Assembly: GCA_964023205.1 (NCBI GenBank) | Contig: OZ026833.1 | Location: 35,256,366 to 35,320,365, forward strand | Direction of reading: 5' to 3' | Length of the DNA stretch: 64,000 nt | Source: Lutraria lutraria | Taxonomy: Eukaryota > Mollusca > Bivalvia > Venerida > Mactridae | Shown: piece by piece, positions 47,526-58,410 of the stretch | How positions within the stretch are numbered: position 1 is the stretch's first letter | Layout of the letters: every line of letters starts with the position of its first letter | Translations under genes and position numbers: made by a program | The notes under the pieces: model-generated | The model's input: only the letters and a program-made list of their open reading frames with translations | Told to the model about the DNA's origin: nothing | The model's database searches: none

Positions 47526-47953
47526 CATTATAAACATCGAGTTTAACTGCATTTAATATTAGTTTACGGGCGAAGGAAATTCCATGTTTACATCAAGTTT
47601 ACTATGAATTTAAACCCCTGTAAACTCCGGAGTTTACGTCCTTGTAAACTTAAAGTAAACGCCATGTAAATTTCAAGTTTAATTACCAACTTAAATTCGA
47701 ATAAACGTCATTAAACACTACATATAATGAAATTTACTTTGAGTTTAAGTTAAAATTAAACGCGTTTTTTCGAGCAGTGTTTCTTATTTGTCTCTTTTCT
47801 CTCTCTCTGTCATAGAACCAACACTTTTTTTACCATTTGCACGATCGTTTCTGTATCTTTCTTTTGACTGTTCTATGTATTTTCTACATTTTTCTGGATC
47901 TGTATATCTTCTTGGCGATACTTTTGCTGCCGTTCGACATTTGACATTGCCAT

Positions 47954-49856
47954 GACTATAGATCTAAAAAGACACAACATTCAGTGTATCAAAGCAATCA
48001 AAATAAATTAAAAGCTTTATACCAAATGAAAAAAGAAGACAAAATCTGTATCAAGAATGCTACAAAAATCAGACTCAGCTCAAGTGTTTCATTCAGCAGT
48101 TACATAGCTTTTTATTAGTTGTAAGGTAAGTTTAGTCAGTGTAAAAGATATCCAGAACAATGACTTTAAAACAAACAGTTACAAGTATAACTATTTTCAG
48201 TTAAACATATTGCAGTGATAACACGTGATTTTTATGTCCTTGCTGTTACAGTGATGAATGAGAACAACATCAAAATGTAGATGTACAGATTTTTATCAAT
48301 GCAAGGGTAAAATGCCAGATTAAAACATCATTTACTTTAAACATGACTTGTATACATTCGATTTGTTGTAAAGTTCCAGAATATTTGCAAGAAAAATGCT
48401 ACAAAAAAAAATACATGAAACAAATATTGTCCTTGCTGTAACACAATTTATAAAGATCTGCTCTCCATTTTGGTTGTACTTGCATTATTTGGAATCAAAG
48501 CACTGAGAGTACTGTCAGAAGCAAAAGTTAAAATGCAATTCATATTATCTGGTAGATTTGCATAAGATAATACCAAAAAGCTCAACCAACTATAGGCACC
48601 ATTTTTCAAACTCAAATGTATATATTGTTTGGACTAAGATTTTCCTCAAAAGAGTCAGTTTTGGCTCAGTGAAATGAAGACGTTTTGGTAGAGGTTCACT
48701 TGTCATGTTCCCAATTCTGTTAAAGTTGATAGTAAACTCATACCTTCACTTCATGTTCACTGTAAAACACGCCTGACTCTAAAAACTTCGTAATTATATG
48801 TAATAATATAGTTAGTTTTTCCATCATTAGGGTTAACTCTTTAGCGATGTGGTTGAGTGTTAATTTATTTTAAGTTTGATGTTGAAGATGTTTTAATCAA
48901 AGATGTTTTATATAAACCCATCTCGCAAATAAGAGTTCATTCCGCAAGATCGAGTGCATTCCGTATCCGGTAGGCGGAGTTACGGTTAATTGGTGTCCAC
49001 GCCCTGCTAGTGTCTTTTAGCGATTCCCATGTATATAGTAGCGAAGCGTACTATGAATGCAACTTTTTTGCGGATGAATACTGAATTATTAAACTCAATA
49101 GTTTTACAGTTGGAATTGCCATTACAATGTAATTATTCAAAATGAACATAATCCTGCAATGTATGCAACTTGTATCGTAACTGCAATCGGTAGAGTTATA
49201 CAACCGATGGTACTATTTTTCAACGCGAATGTATGGCGTCACGTTTTTGTCAAAACAAAACTGGGTGTATAACTATAGAAGCACTCGCTTCGCTTTTGCT
49301 TCTAAAAATGATAACACGTCAACTTATTATATGTGTACTTATGATATAAAACCAGCTGCAATTCCAAATGATATACAACAAGAAGAACAAAACAACATTG
49401 AAACAAGGCAAAATGTCTTTGCAGTTTCATTTGTCATCCTTGCAATAACAAATATTAGTGTTGTTTAAGGACTGTTACTGCAAGGAAATATGCACATGTC
49501 ATTTCTAAAATAGCTTTTCTTCTTACTTGAATCACATGTTTAGATAGACACATGATTCAATGACATGTGAATACGTAAGAAGATAGAAGCTTATCATTAA
49601 TAACCATAATTTAAGTACAAATAGTAAGCGTTATACTAAGGACGCTTTTTAAAAATACCTTCCTATAAAGCACTGCAATATAGTTTAAAATTTTTAATGT
49701 TATATTAATTTATTCAACACCAAACACGGTGACTGTCATTTTAGGGTGATGAATCTTCACAAAGAAGCTAATTTTCTCCCATGGAACTGCAGGCATCAGG
49801 TAATACTGTGCTAATTAAGTACAATGTAACAGCAAGGACATGAATGTTAGAGCACA
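47954..49856. other. Intergenic, nothing recognised
   Basis: AT-rich. TGTCCTTGCTGT.ACA recurs at about 48237 and 48429 and inverted at about 49827, a small dispersed motif. Short ORFs have no recognisable domain. Confidence 0.3.
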
Positions 49857-50022
49857 GGTTTTACTCGTGCCTCTAACCACAGGAGCCTGTTATTCAATCA
49901 AAAAAAAAATATTCTCAATAAAAAATTACCTACTTTTTTTTCTATACGTAGGTAATTTTTTATTGAGAATATTTTTTTTGATTGAATAACAGGCTCCTGT
50001 GGTTAGAGGCACGAGTAAAACC
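49857..50022. repeat. Near-perfect hairpin, arms about 75 bp
   Basis: The arm GGTTTTACTCGTGCCTCTAA... at 49857-49933 is repeated inverted at 49948-50022. The only difference I see is the length of one A/T run (10 versus 8). The loop is 14 bases. Such identity means a recent foldback event or strong conversion between the arms. Confidence 0.85.
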
Positions 50023-51764
50023 ATCCGATTTTCAATAAAATGGTGAAATATGTTACATATTAAAGTGTTCACATTGAAGAATAAAGATATAGTTTCATAT
50101 ATAAGGTGAAAACAATGTAAAACTATCATTAAAATCAGCTTATCTATGTTGCGATGTGTTACTTTTAGGACTGTGGGCACCAATTTTATAGCAAAATCAG
50201 GTATGAAACAATAATAATGAAAATACTTGATATTGACTCTTAACGGCAAAGGGGTGTGGATATAAAGTGCCACCACAATCAATACAAATAATAAATGAAT
50301 ACAGAACAGAACATATACTGTATTAGATATAAGCTCGAAAGCTCATCGTCGTAAACAACATGCAAACAAACATACACACGTAAGGTAATGGACATACAAA
50401 TCAAACTACAAAAATATAAATACACCGGCCATACGGAATTCCCATACGTCATAATTTACGCCTGCGTTGAAATAGGCGATTAGTTAAACCTGCCATACAC
50501 TTTCTGCAACTTTGTGGATACATTTGGTACATTTTCGGCCCGAAATTGTACAGATGACACAAATATAATTTTGATAAGATTTGCAGAATACAAACAGGTT
50601 CCTTATAAATCTGGGACCATTATATATATGCTGATAGATCAATTAAAATCAATTATGAAATTGATCATGATAGGTATTGTTAACAGGCAAATTCATGTGT
50701 TTGAAATTGTGTAATTTTATGAAGTACGCAGCAACACAAGTATCAAAAATACAATTGAATAACACTAGGGCGTCAGAAATGAGAGAGCAAATAGAAAATT
50801 TCTATTTCTAAATTTTCTATTCAAGCCGTGTCATTCCTATGTATTCGTTTGTTGGGAATGGATTTGTAAAACAGCGTGGAACAATGTGGAAGATGTGAAT
50901 AGGAAAAAACTGTTTATGTAGGATTTCCGTGCAACACTTTTGTTTGATTTGTAATATTTCATGGTATGAATTGTATTGAAAATTTGTTCATAACCTCCGC
51001 CGGTTTGTTTTTGCCGCGCCGGTCTTCGGCAAATACAGCCCCCACTTCTACACGCTTTTGAGAAACAAATACATTCTTAATTTGTAGCATTTAGTTATTT
51101 ATTAAAAAATTGTAAGTCCCATGTTTCTATCTTTACTAGATTTCTTGAAAAATGCAAAGAAAAACTTTCTTTGCCATGGCAAAAGGCGTTTTGCCATGGC
51201 AAATCGGTATTTTGCCATGGCAAAGTTTTTTTTAATACCTAAAGAAACACTATGTTAATGTGTTTAGGTGTCATAATTAACAACATTCTTATGGTTTTGA
51301 TCAATAAATATAAAATTTTGAATTTTGCCATGGCAAAAGTTTAAAAATTAGTCATTTAGTTAAATCATCATTGCAAAAGTAAATTTCTGTAATGGATAAG
51401 ATATAGTTAGGTGCCAATCGGCTTAGCCTAGGTCTCGCATTTATGAAATGTCTTAATTATTTTTTAAACTCATTCAAAATTTGCTAAGCTAGGAAAAAAT
51501 CTTATCATAAGATGAGTGATATTTAAGAATGTATTAAGTTAAGAAATATTCCAGCAAAGAAAATTCTTAATTTTAAACAAATATAGATGTCGTTACTATG
51601 GAATTCCAGGGTTTTTATTTCTGTAAAAATAAACCGAAATGATATCTATCACATGCGCACCCACACATGAATTGAATTCACACAGTTGTTCCTAATTTTA
51701 TATTTCTAGACAATGAGTTATTTACTATAGGTACAATTCAGTGCTCTCACCACATTTTTAAACA

Positions 51765-52450
51765 AGAGGGCCATGATGGCCCTGTATCGCTCACCAGAAA
51801 AGACCCGAGAGAAAATAATCATGAGCCTATGTAAAATCAAGTGACCCGAGGACGAGGCCAATTTTTACCGCATGGCCAAACTATCTAAGCTTTAGATCTT
51901 GGGGTCTCTGACAAGACGTTTTTTGTAATTTCTATGTAAGCATAATTATATAAGATAGAGTAAACCTGGCCGGGCAAATTTTGACCCACGGGCCATAATT
52001 TGAACAACCATGGTAGAGGACCACTATAAAATCCTACTTACAACATATCTAAGCTCTATCAACATATCTAGGTCATGTGGTTTCCGACAAGAATTTTTTA
52101 AAAATTTTCCTAGTTAAGCCTATAAAAAAAATTAAACCCTCGGGCGGAGCTAATTTTGACCCCAGGGGAATAATTTGAACAAACTTGGTAGATGACCATA
52201 AGACAATGCTACATACAAAATATCTAACGTCTATGCATTGAAGTTTCAGACAAAAAGATTTTTAAAAAAATCTTATATATATATAAGCCTATGTAAATCA
52301 AGTGACCCCCGTGGGCAGGGCCAATTTTAACCCCAAAGCCATAATTTGAACAAACATGGAAGAGGTCCACTGAAAATGCTTCATTTGAAATATCTAAGCT
52401 CTAAGCCTTGAGGTTTCAGACAAGAAATATTTTTAATTTTCCTATATAAA
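51765..52450 (+). repeat. Interspersed repeat with AGGGCCATGATGGCCCT hairpin
   Basis: Begins AACAAGAGGGCCATGATGGC, then CGCTCACC, then four tandem variants of a roughly 165 bp module (CCATAATTTGAACAA... GTCCACT... TCTAAGCTCTA...). The 3' end typical of the family is missing. Related to 35625-38350. Confidence 0.6.
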
Positions 52451-52794
52451 AAAGCCTGAGCTATTTGTAATCGCCCAAACGTCTTATTACCAATATCTAG
52501 AATGGAAAATTTGGAAACAGATACAGTTTCAAGCCGATCATTAACAAAATATCAAGGATTTTTCTGTAAAGCACTGCAAACGAGACTTATGTATTGCATC
52601 TTTGACTCATAAAAGCATCTAACAGCATAACAACATATGTTAAGATTGCAATCATTTTTAAATTCAGTAATTTCAGCTACTATCTAATCATTCTAATTAC
52701 ACATTTTTTTGCAATCTCAAGACAACAGATTATCCAGCGATGTTGTAATTTTCTCATAAGCCTTGTATTTGAATTTACCAACAGATTTAAGGTA

Positions 52795-53100
52795 CCTGCG
52801 ACCACCTGCTTGCGAGTTAGATGCCCTACCAACTGAGCTCATCGGGCTGGTGAACATCTTAGCTAATGTATGAATATTATTTGAATATAATATGAATATG
52901 ATATATAACAATACTACATTCCTCCTTCCTTTTTATTCTAAGTAATTCATTGAGACAACAACAGACTCAACCAACCCAGCCTTTTCTTCACCCTAGCTCT
53001 ATGATAATGTACCCGATGTGGGGCTTAAACCGTGACCCCCCTACTTGCAAGTCAGATGCTCTACTGAGCTATTTGGGCTGGTAAATATCCCAGTCGATCG
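52795..53100 (-). repeat. Two tRNA-Ala-like SINE heads
   Basis: On the minus strand, 52860-52795 reads AGCCCGATGAGCTCAGTTGG then AACTCGCAAG; 53090-53020 reads AAATAGCTCAGTAGAGCATC then GACTTGCAAGTAGG. Both show A-box, an anticodon-loop-like sequence (CGC and TGC) and a degraded T arm. The D/T arms and acceptor stem are mutated, so these are SINE heads or tRNA pseudogenes, not working tRNA genes. Confidence 0.55.
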
Positions 53101-53961
53101 ATAAAATACCACACTGTTACAATGTAAAATTAAAGTTATCATGCCCGACAGCTTTTAACTGAGGATTTTGAGTGCACAAAGATACTATGGCAGACAGGCC
53201 AAACTGTGGAAGTGTATTGTTGCCACAAATTAGTTCAGACTAAATGATTACCAGATAGGCCCTCCTGAACAACTTCAAATAACAAAGCCTATCTGAAAAT
53301 TCTCTTGTCAATCAATTTTAAATTATGCTGAGGGGAGGTGCAAATTGTAATACCTGATAACAGGGGAGAGCCTTCCTTTATAATTCATAATGTGCGCGCG
53401 CATGTCACCGGCAAAACAAGCTTTGATCTTGTCTTCAAAAAAATCTTATTTTCTCTTACTCCGAAGGTGGTTTTTAGGATGAGTACGCTCCATCAGTTAT
53501 AAGTAATATCAAGCCAATTTTTGCCACTCACAAGTGGTAAAACTTTCCATTATTGATCAAATTTAAAGTTTTCTTTATTTTTCTCAGCGACTAAGGGCAA
53601 GGTCGTCCATTTCGTTTCTCTAGACCGTTCCGTTGAAAGCCAACTCGTGTCTCTTTTGACTTCCGGTTTGTAAAAATAAAAAAGGTAAATTTCTAATATT
53701 AATCTATCCCAGAATGAAATTACAATCATGCTAGTGTTCCCACTGGCCCTAGCTGTTGTTTTCATAGGTCTGTTGAAGGCATCAGACCATCAACATGTAA
53801 ACAAATCATTTAGATACGTAAAATCGTTGTGTGAAAAGTTCAAAATACTTCTCACATGTTGCAACATAAAACGTCGGCAGCTGATTACATGCAATCATGT
53901 ACATAAATATTCGTACAAAACTGTCATCTTCCTGAGCATTTTACTCCTGATTCTGTCACAA

Positions 53962-53985
53962 GATGTTGAATCAAACCCTGGTCCA
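53962..53985 (+). other. 2A-like ribosome-skipping motif
   Basis: DVESNPGP, preceded by a hydrophobic IFLSILLLILSQ stretch, matches the D(V/I)ExNPGP 2A consensus. In 2A peptides the ribosome fails to link the final Gly-Pro, releasing the upstream product. 2A-like sequences are known at the N-terminus of ORF1/ORF2 in APE-type LINEs of several invertebrates. Here the released product would be the about 85-residue hydrophobic leader, and the zinc finger/endonuclease part would start at the proline. Function in this dead copy is moot. Confidence 0.85.
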
Positions 53986-56026
53986 ACCCTGATACCTGGA
54001 GTCATTGGAAACTCCTCTACTGTGTTTCCATGTGGTAATTGCGAGCAGCCAGTTACTTGGTCCTGCCAAGGTGTTTACTGTGACTTCTGATATGCGTGGT
54101 ACCATGCAAACTGCAAAGAAATGTCCGACAGTGCATATGACAAACTGAACTCCAGGACTGGGGTATGTAAATGTCTACAGTGCGACAACATGAACATAAC
54201 CTCACCACTCACCGCCAGTCTAGATTTATTTGAAACACCAAACCAGTTCAACATTCTTAACCTATCAGATATCACAAGCCCAAATCACTTGCAGGCTAAT
54301 AATGGTAACAACACTCAACCAATCACATCAACACCTAAACCCAACCGACAAGGTCTCTCTCAACCCAAACATACACCTTCAAAACCCAAACATACACCTA
54401 AACCCAAACACCCACAAAAAAACAAAATCAAGCAATCAATTAAAGTACTAGTTGTTAACTGCCGATCCATTGTTGACAAGAAACCTGAGTTTGAAAATAT
54501 GGTTAATTCTATAAGGCCTCATATCATCATTGGTACAGAATCATGGTTAAAATCTAAGCACTTTACAAATTAAATTTTCAATCTTGCCCTTGGTTACAAT
54601 ATTTTTAGGAGGGATCGGCAGAAACAAAATGGAGGAGGTGTATTCATTGCTGTCAAAAATTGCATCATAGCCCAGGAAGCCACCCACCTAAACACAGACT
54701 GTGAAAATGTCTGGGTCAAGATAGAAATTCAAGGCTCTAAATCCCTCCTTATTGGCTCCTACTATAAACCCAAAGAATATGATCCCCATAGCCAGGAAGA
54801 GTTTAAGAAATCACTCTACCTGGCTAATAAGTCAAAAGCTAATGTTTGGGTAGGTGGGGATTTCAACATGCCAAAGTTAGACTGGTCTACTATCTCTCCA
54901 ACTTCTGATAGTAAAAATAAATCTCACTACCGTGAATTTATTGAGATCTTAAAACGACAATAACTTAACACAAGTCGTCCAAGAGCATACCAGACAAAAT
55001 CATATCCTTGACCTGTTTTTAACCAACAACCCTACCACTGTTAAAAGAGCCAGTATTACACCCGGCATCAGTGACCATGACGCTGTCCTCATTGAAACCC
55101 ATACTTCTGCCCATACTAGACCACAGACACCTAGTAAAATCCATCTCTATAAATAAGCAGACTGGGATGGACTTGCGTCCTACATTCAGGATCTCCATGA
55201 ATCCCTCATAAGGTCAAACAAATATGAGAATGATTCAGTTGAAGAACTTTGGCAATCCATTTCTAAATCCATTGAGGAAGGGGTCAAAGCTTTTATCCCG
55301 TCAAAAATGTCATCAACCAAAAATAAACTCCCCTGGATTAACGTCAACCTAAAACGATTATATAGGAAACGGGATAAAGCATACAAAAGATACAAACACA
55401 CCTCAACACAAAAACATAAAGAGCACTACCTAACACTGAAACATCTATGCAGAAAAGAAACAAAACAAGCATATCATGAATATCTTGAAGACATCCTGAA
55501 CGTCAATAACAATGCAACAGAACATCAACAGCACAGACCAAACACTAAAAAACTATACTCATTACTCAAGCATGCAAAACAGGACAATACAGGCATTGAC
55601 ACACTCAAGAAAGACAACAAACTGCACACATCTGACTCAGACAAAGCCACTGCTCTCAATGAACAATTTCACTCTGTCTTTACTCCTAAAGCTCCAGTCT
55701 CTCTTAAATCCCTGGCTGAAATGAAAGTACAGGGTAATGCAGATGCAGGTAAAGAGATCCCCAAAGAAACATTCAGCCCTCATAATCCCATGCCAGACAT
55801 TGACATATCAGTATATCTCCCATCCTAGCAAAACTGTTTAAAAAATCCCTGCAGACCAGTTCACTCCCTGATATATGGAAAATGGCTAATGTAGCTCCTA
55901 TCTTTAAAAAAGGCTCAATGTCAGATCCAGCCAATTACAGACAGATCTCGCTTACCTGTATCCTGTGTAAAAACCCTGGAGCACATAATTGCCTCTAGTA
56001 TCACAAAACATTTCCAAAAGTCTGAT

Positions 56027-56422
56027 ATGTTCTATGAACTTCAGCACGGTTTCCGAGAAAAGAGGTCATGTCAAACCCAACTACTGATGCTTGTTGATGG
56101 TATCCTCCGGTCCCTGAACTTGAAAAGTCAAGTTGACCTCATACTCCTTGACTTTTCAAAGGCGTTCGACATGGTTAACCATGAAAAGTTACTGTATAAA
56201 CTCCATTATTATGGCATAAGGGGTCATACATTGAAATGGATAAAAGTTTATCTAGACAATAGGTCACAGTCCGTGGTTGTCAATGGCTGCAGCTCCAACT
56301 CCATACCAGTCTCCTCCAGTGTGCCCCAGGGTTCGGTCCTAGGACCGCTCTTATTTCTCATTTACATAAATGACCTACCAAACTATGTTAAATCGTAACA
56401 AGTTCGCCTCTTTGCTGATGAT
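56027..56422 (+). pseudogene. LINE reverse transcriptase core
   Basis: FREKRSCQTQLLMLVDGI, LLDFSKAFDMVNHEKLLYKL and VPQGSVLGPLLFLIYINDL are consecutive RT blocks. A TAA stop after YVKS (56396-56398) separates them from QVRLFADDTAIYLA, which continues in the same frame. Confidence 0.85.
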
Positions 56423-56965
56423 ACTGCTATCTATCTCGCATTAACTATAGCCTCTCATTCAAACCAACTACAACAAGACCTACATCAACTTGAAACATGG
56501 GAACAAAGGTGGGATATGAAATTTAACCCGTCAAAATGCCAAGTCATTCAGATCACCAAGCGAACATCAGTCATTCCAACTCATTATAATCTCCACAATA
56601 CCATTCTTGAGTCAGTTCCGTCAGCAAAATACCTTGGTGTTACAATTTCAAATGATCTCTCTTTTGGCGAGCATATTGACAACATAACAAAACTTCCAAC
56701 TTCTGTAGACTACTATAAGTATTCCTTCTATTCCCGTACCATTATACACTGGAACGCTCTCCCCCAGGCATCGCCAACTTGCCAGGCCATCAGTTCAGTC
56801 ATGCTGTAAGCCAGATTGAACACAACTCACCATAAAACCACCTGCCCTGTTTTTAACCTATATTTTTAACCTTTTTTGATTCTCTTACTTTTATATGTCT
56901 TTACTATCCTACCACTTTTTTTACTAATTTCTCTTGTCGGTTGACGCGTGAAAGTTCTAAGTCCC

Positions 56966-57020
56966 CGATAGATAGATGGACGGACGGACGGATAGATAGA
57001 TAGATAGATAGATAGGTAAC
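56966..57020 (+). repeat. GATA / GGAC microsatellite at the LINE 3' end
   Basis: GATAGATAGATGGACGGACG followed by GATAGATA repeats. Position right after the LINE C-terminal remains suggests it is the element's own 3' tail. Confidence 0.8.
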
Positions 57021-57094
57021 TTCACTGAAGGGTTATATTCGAAACATGTCACATAGCTAACAAAATGATAATAAAACACTGTACACTAGCGGTT

Positions 57095-57260
57095 CAAGGG
57101 ACGGGGGGGGGGTAGCGTGTATGGCGGGCACCCCCCTCAAAGTTCTCGATCATATATAGACATAAAATACCATTCATTTATTCCATGAAATAGCATTCAA
57201 TTATTCAGTTCCCAAATATTACGCCCCCTAGTTTGAAAACCTGGATCCGCCCCTTCTGCA
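57095..57260. repeat. Interspersed repeat fragment
   Basis: GGGACGGGGGGGGGGTAGCG ... CCTGGATCCGCCCC. The reverse complement of the end, GGGGCGGATCCAGG, is a common end of animal interspersed repeats. Confidence 0.35.
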
Positions 57261-58084
57261 TATATGATAATTACTAATAGGACTCATTGTTGGTATAACA
57301 ATGCTATCATTATCAGTGACATCATGGCAAATTTTAACACGGTAAGGGGAATATAAAATGGCATTATGCTGAATTATTGATTTATTTCTTAAATTCAAAC
57401 ACATGCATGGACGCGAACGTGATAGAAAACACTTTCTTTTTATTTGTAAGAAATATTTAACACAAAATGAAAAAAAAACGGGAAATCTGTAGCAACAACA
57501 TATCTTAAAAACATGTTTTTGCATTAAAATTATTAATTTTCTTTGATAAAATAAATGCTTGCTTAAATATCAGCAGCTGACTTTTCTCGTACAGAAATTA
57601 ATTTTCGCAACGTTAATTTTACTTAATGACTAATTTGCCAAAAAATCATCACTTTTGCCATGGCAATATTTTGCCATGGAACAATGCCTTGCCATGGCAA
57701 AAAAATCATCACTTTTGCCATGGCAAAGTTTTTTTTAATATCTAAAGAAACACTATGTAAGGGTCATAATTAACATAATTATTACGGTTTTGATCAATTA
57801 ATATGAAATTTTAAATTTTGCCATGGCAAAGACAGTTTTTCTTTGCATTTTTCAAGAAATCTAGTAAAAATAGAAACATGGAACTTACAATTTTTTAATA
57901 AATAACTAAATGCTACAATTTAATAATATTTTTGTTTCTCAAAAGCGCGTAAAAGTGGGGGCTGTATTTGCCAAAGACCGGCGCGGCAAAAAACAAACCG
58001 GCGGAGGTATTATGAAATTTGATCAATTGATTCTTCATATATATTTTTGTTGTAATTGGAGGAATATAATGTAACCGGCGCGGG

Positions 58085-58410
58085 CCTTAACCCGCAATCT
58101 CCTGCTCAGAAAGCTCTATCAACTCAGCTTATCGGGTTATCAATTTTACATCCAATTCATAAATACAAGTACAATGTACGGTAGGCCTACTGCTACATTC
58201 ATCTTACAGTTTTATTCAAATTAATTTATCGCGACAATTTTTGACTAAACCAATGTTTGCTTCACCCTTAGTGTAATAATCCAAATTTGGTCTCACATTC
58301 ATTGCACCAATGGTAATAGGAAGAGGAAATTAATGTTCCCGATGCGGTGCCCGAATCCGCGACCTACTTCTTGCAAGTCAGATGCTCTGCAAACTGAGCT
58401 AATCGGGCAG
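58085..58410 (-). repeat. Two more tRNA-Ala-like SINE heads
   Basis: 58408-58338 on the minus strand reads GCCCGATTAGCTCAGTTTGC ... CTTGCAAG ... GCGGATTCGGGCACCGC ATCGGGA. The acceptor-like GCCCGAT pairs with ATCGGG(A), so the cloverleaf is nearly complete, but the D and T loops are altered. A more decayed copy is at 58145-58085. Same family and strand as 52795-53100. Confidence 0.5.

Larger units (their letters stand above)
44623..47779. mobile_element. CACTA (En/Spm)-like element, non-autonomous, 3157 bp
   Basis: Perfect inverted ends of 23 bp starting CACTGCTCGAAAAAACGC, with a 3 bp TTT duplication (44620-44622 and 47780-47782). CACTG termini with 3 bp duplications are typical of the CACTA superfamily. 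Removing the element and one TTT restores a continuous frame in the host relic (KRQIRKTWKLQKRKD). Two minisatellites occupy the subterminal regions. The middle (45640-46930) has small ORFs but no transposase I can recognise. Confidence 0.75.
40300..47953 (-). pseudogene. Relic of a transposon-like gene ('FSDGP' family), broken by two insertions
   Basis: A minus-strand gene begins at ATG 47953 (MAMSNVERQQKYRQ) and continues after a frameshift with RYTDPEKCRKYIEQSKERYR. It resumes at 44619 (LQKRKDREKAKMIKKAVQNE, lysine-rich), then FYIVFPRQSDRNTCMCKICY and CMYGECDICKEK near 43800-44000. It resumes again at 41138 (VCKCASEIQSAHFGSS, HGPAAIWSYLHRILK, then LEIFSDGPTTQYNQMGNFYL near 40900). I recognise this as a highly repeated but unnamed protein family in mollusc genomes. 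Stops and frameshifts make it non-functional. The frame runs through each insertion once one target duplication is removed. Confidence 0.65.
53728..57020 (+). mobile_element. CR1-like LINE with 2A motif and PHD finger, decayed
   Basis: One frame from ATG 53728 gives a hydrophobic N-terminal region, then LLLILSQDVESNPGP (2A core 53962-53985), then a PHD-type zinc finger (CGNC...C..V.CDF*YAWYHANC...CKCLQC), a basic Pro/Lys/His-rich linker and an APE endonuclease (IKVLVVNCRSIVDKKPEFEN, VWVGGDFNMPKLDW). Further frames give RT with LLDFSKAFDMVNHEKLLYKL, SVPQGSVLGPLLFLIYINDL and FADD (56411-56422). About 100 residues after HIDNITK are deleted before YYKYSFYSRTIIHWNALPQ. The 3' end is a GATA/GGAC microsatellite, as in some CR1/L2 elements. 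Several stops: TGA 54088, TAA 54571, TAA 56396. Confidence 0.85.
50997..58007. mobile_element. 7 kb region bounded by long inverted repeats with TTTGCCATGGCAAA palindromes
   Basis: Outer arms of about 185 bp (50997-51180 and 57820-58007) are inverted copies starting ACCTCCGCCGGTTTGTTTTT. Inside each lie several palindromic TTTGCCATGGCAAA motifs: four at 51168-51340 and about five at 57655-57835. Between the palindromes a module of about 120 bp (AGTTTTTTTTAATA.CTAAAG ... GGTTTTGATCAAT) is in the same orientation on both sides, so it is flipped relative to the arms. The interior is other repeats and a LINE. Either one large element that gained insertions, or two half elements. Target duplication not resolved. 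Confidence 0.55.

Noticed and set aside
49229..49468. 79-codon ORF
   Set aside because: No recognisable domain and no splice or promoter context; likely fortuitous.
58338..58408. Functional tRNA-Ala gene
   Set aside because: Acceptor stem and anticodon loop are suggestive, but the D and T arms deviate and similar degraded copies lie nearby. SINE head is the better explanation.
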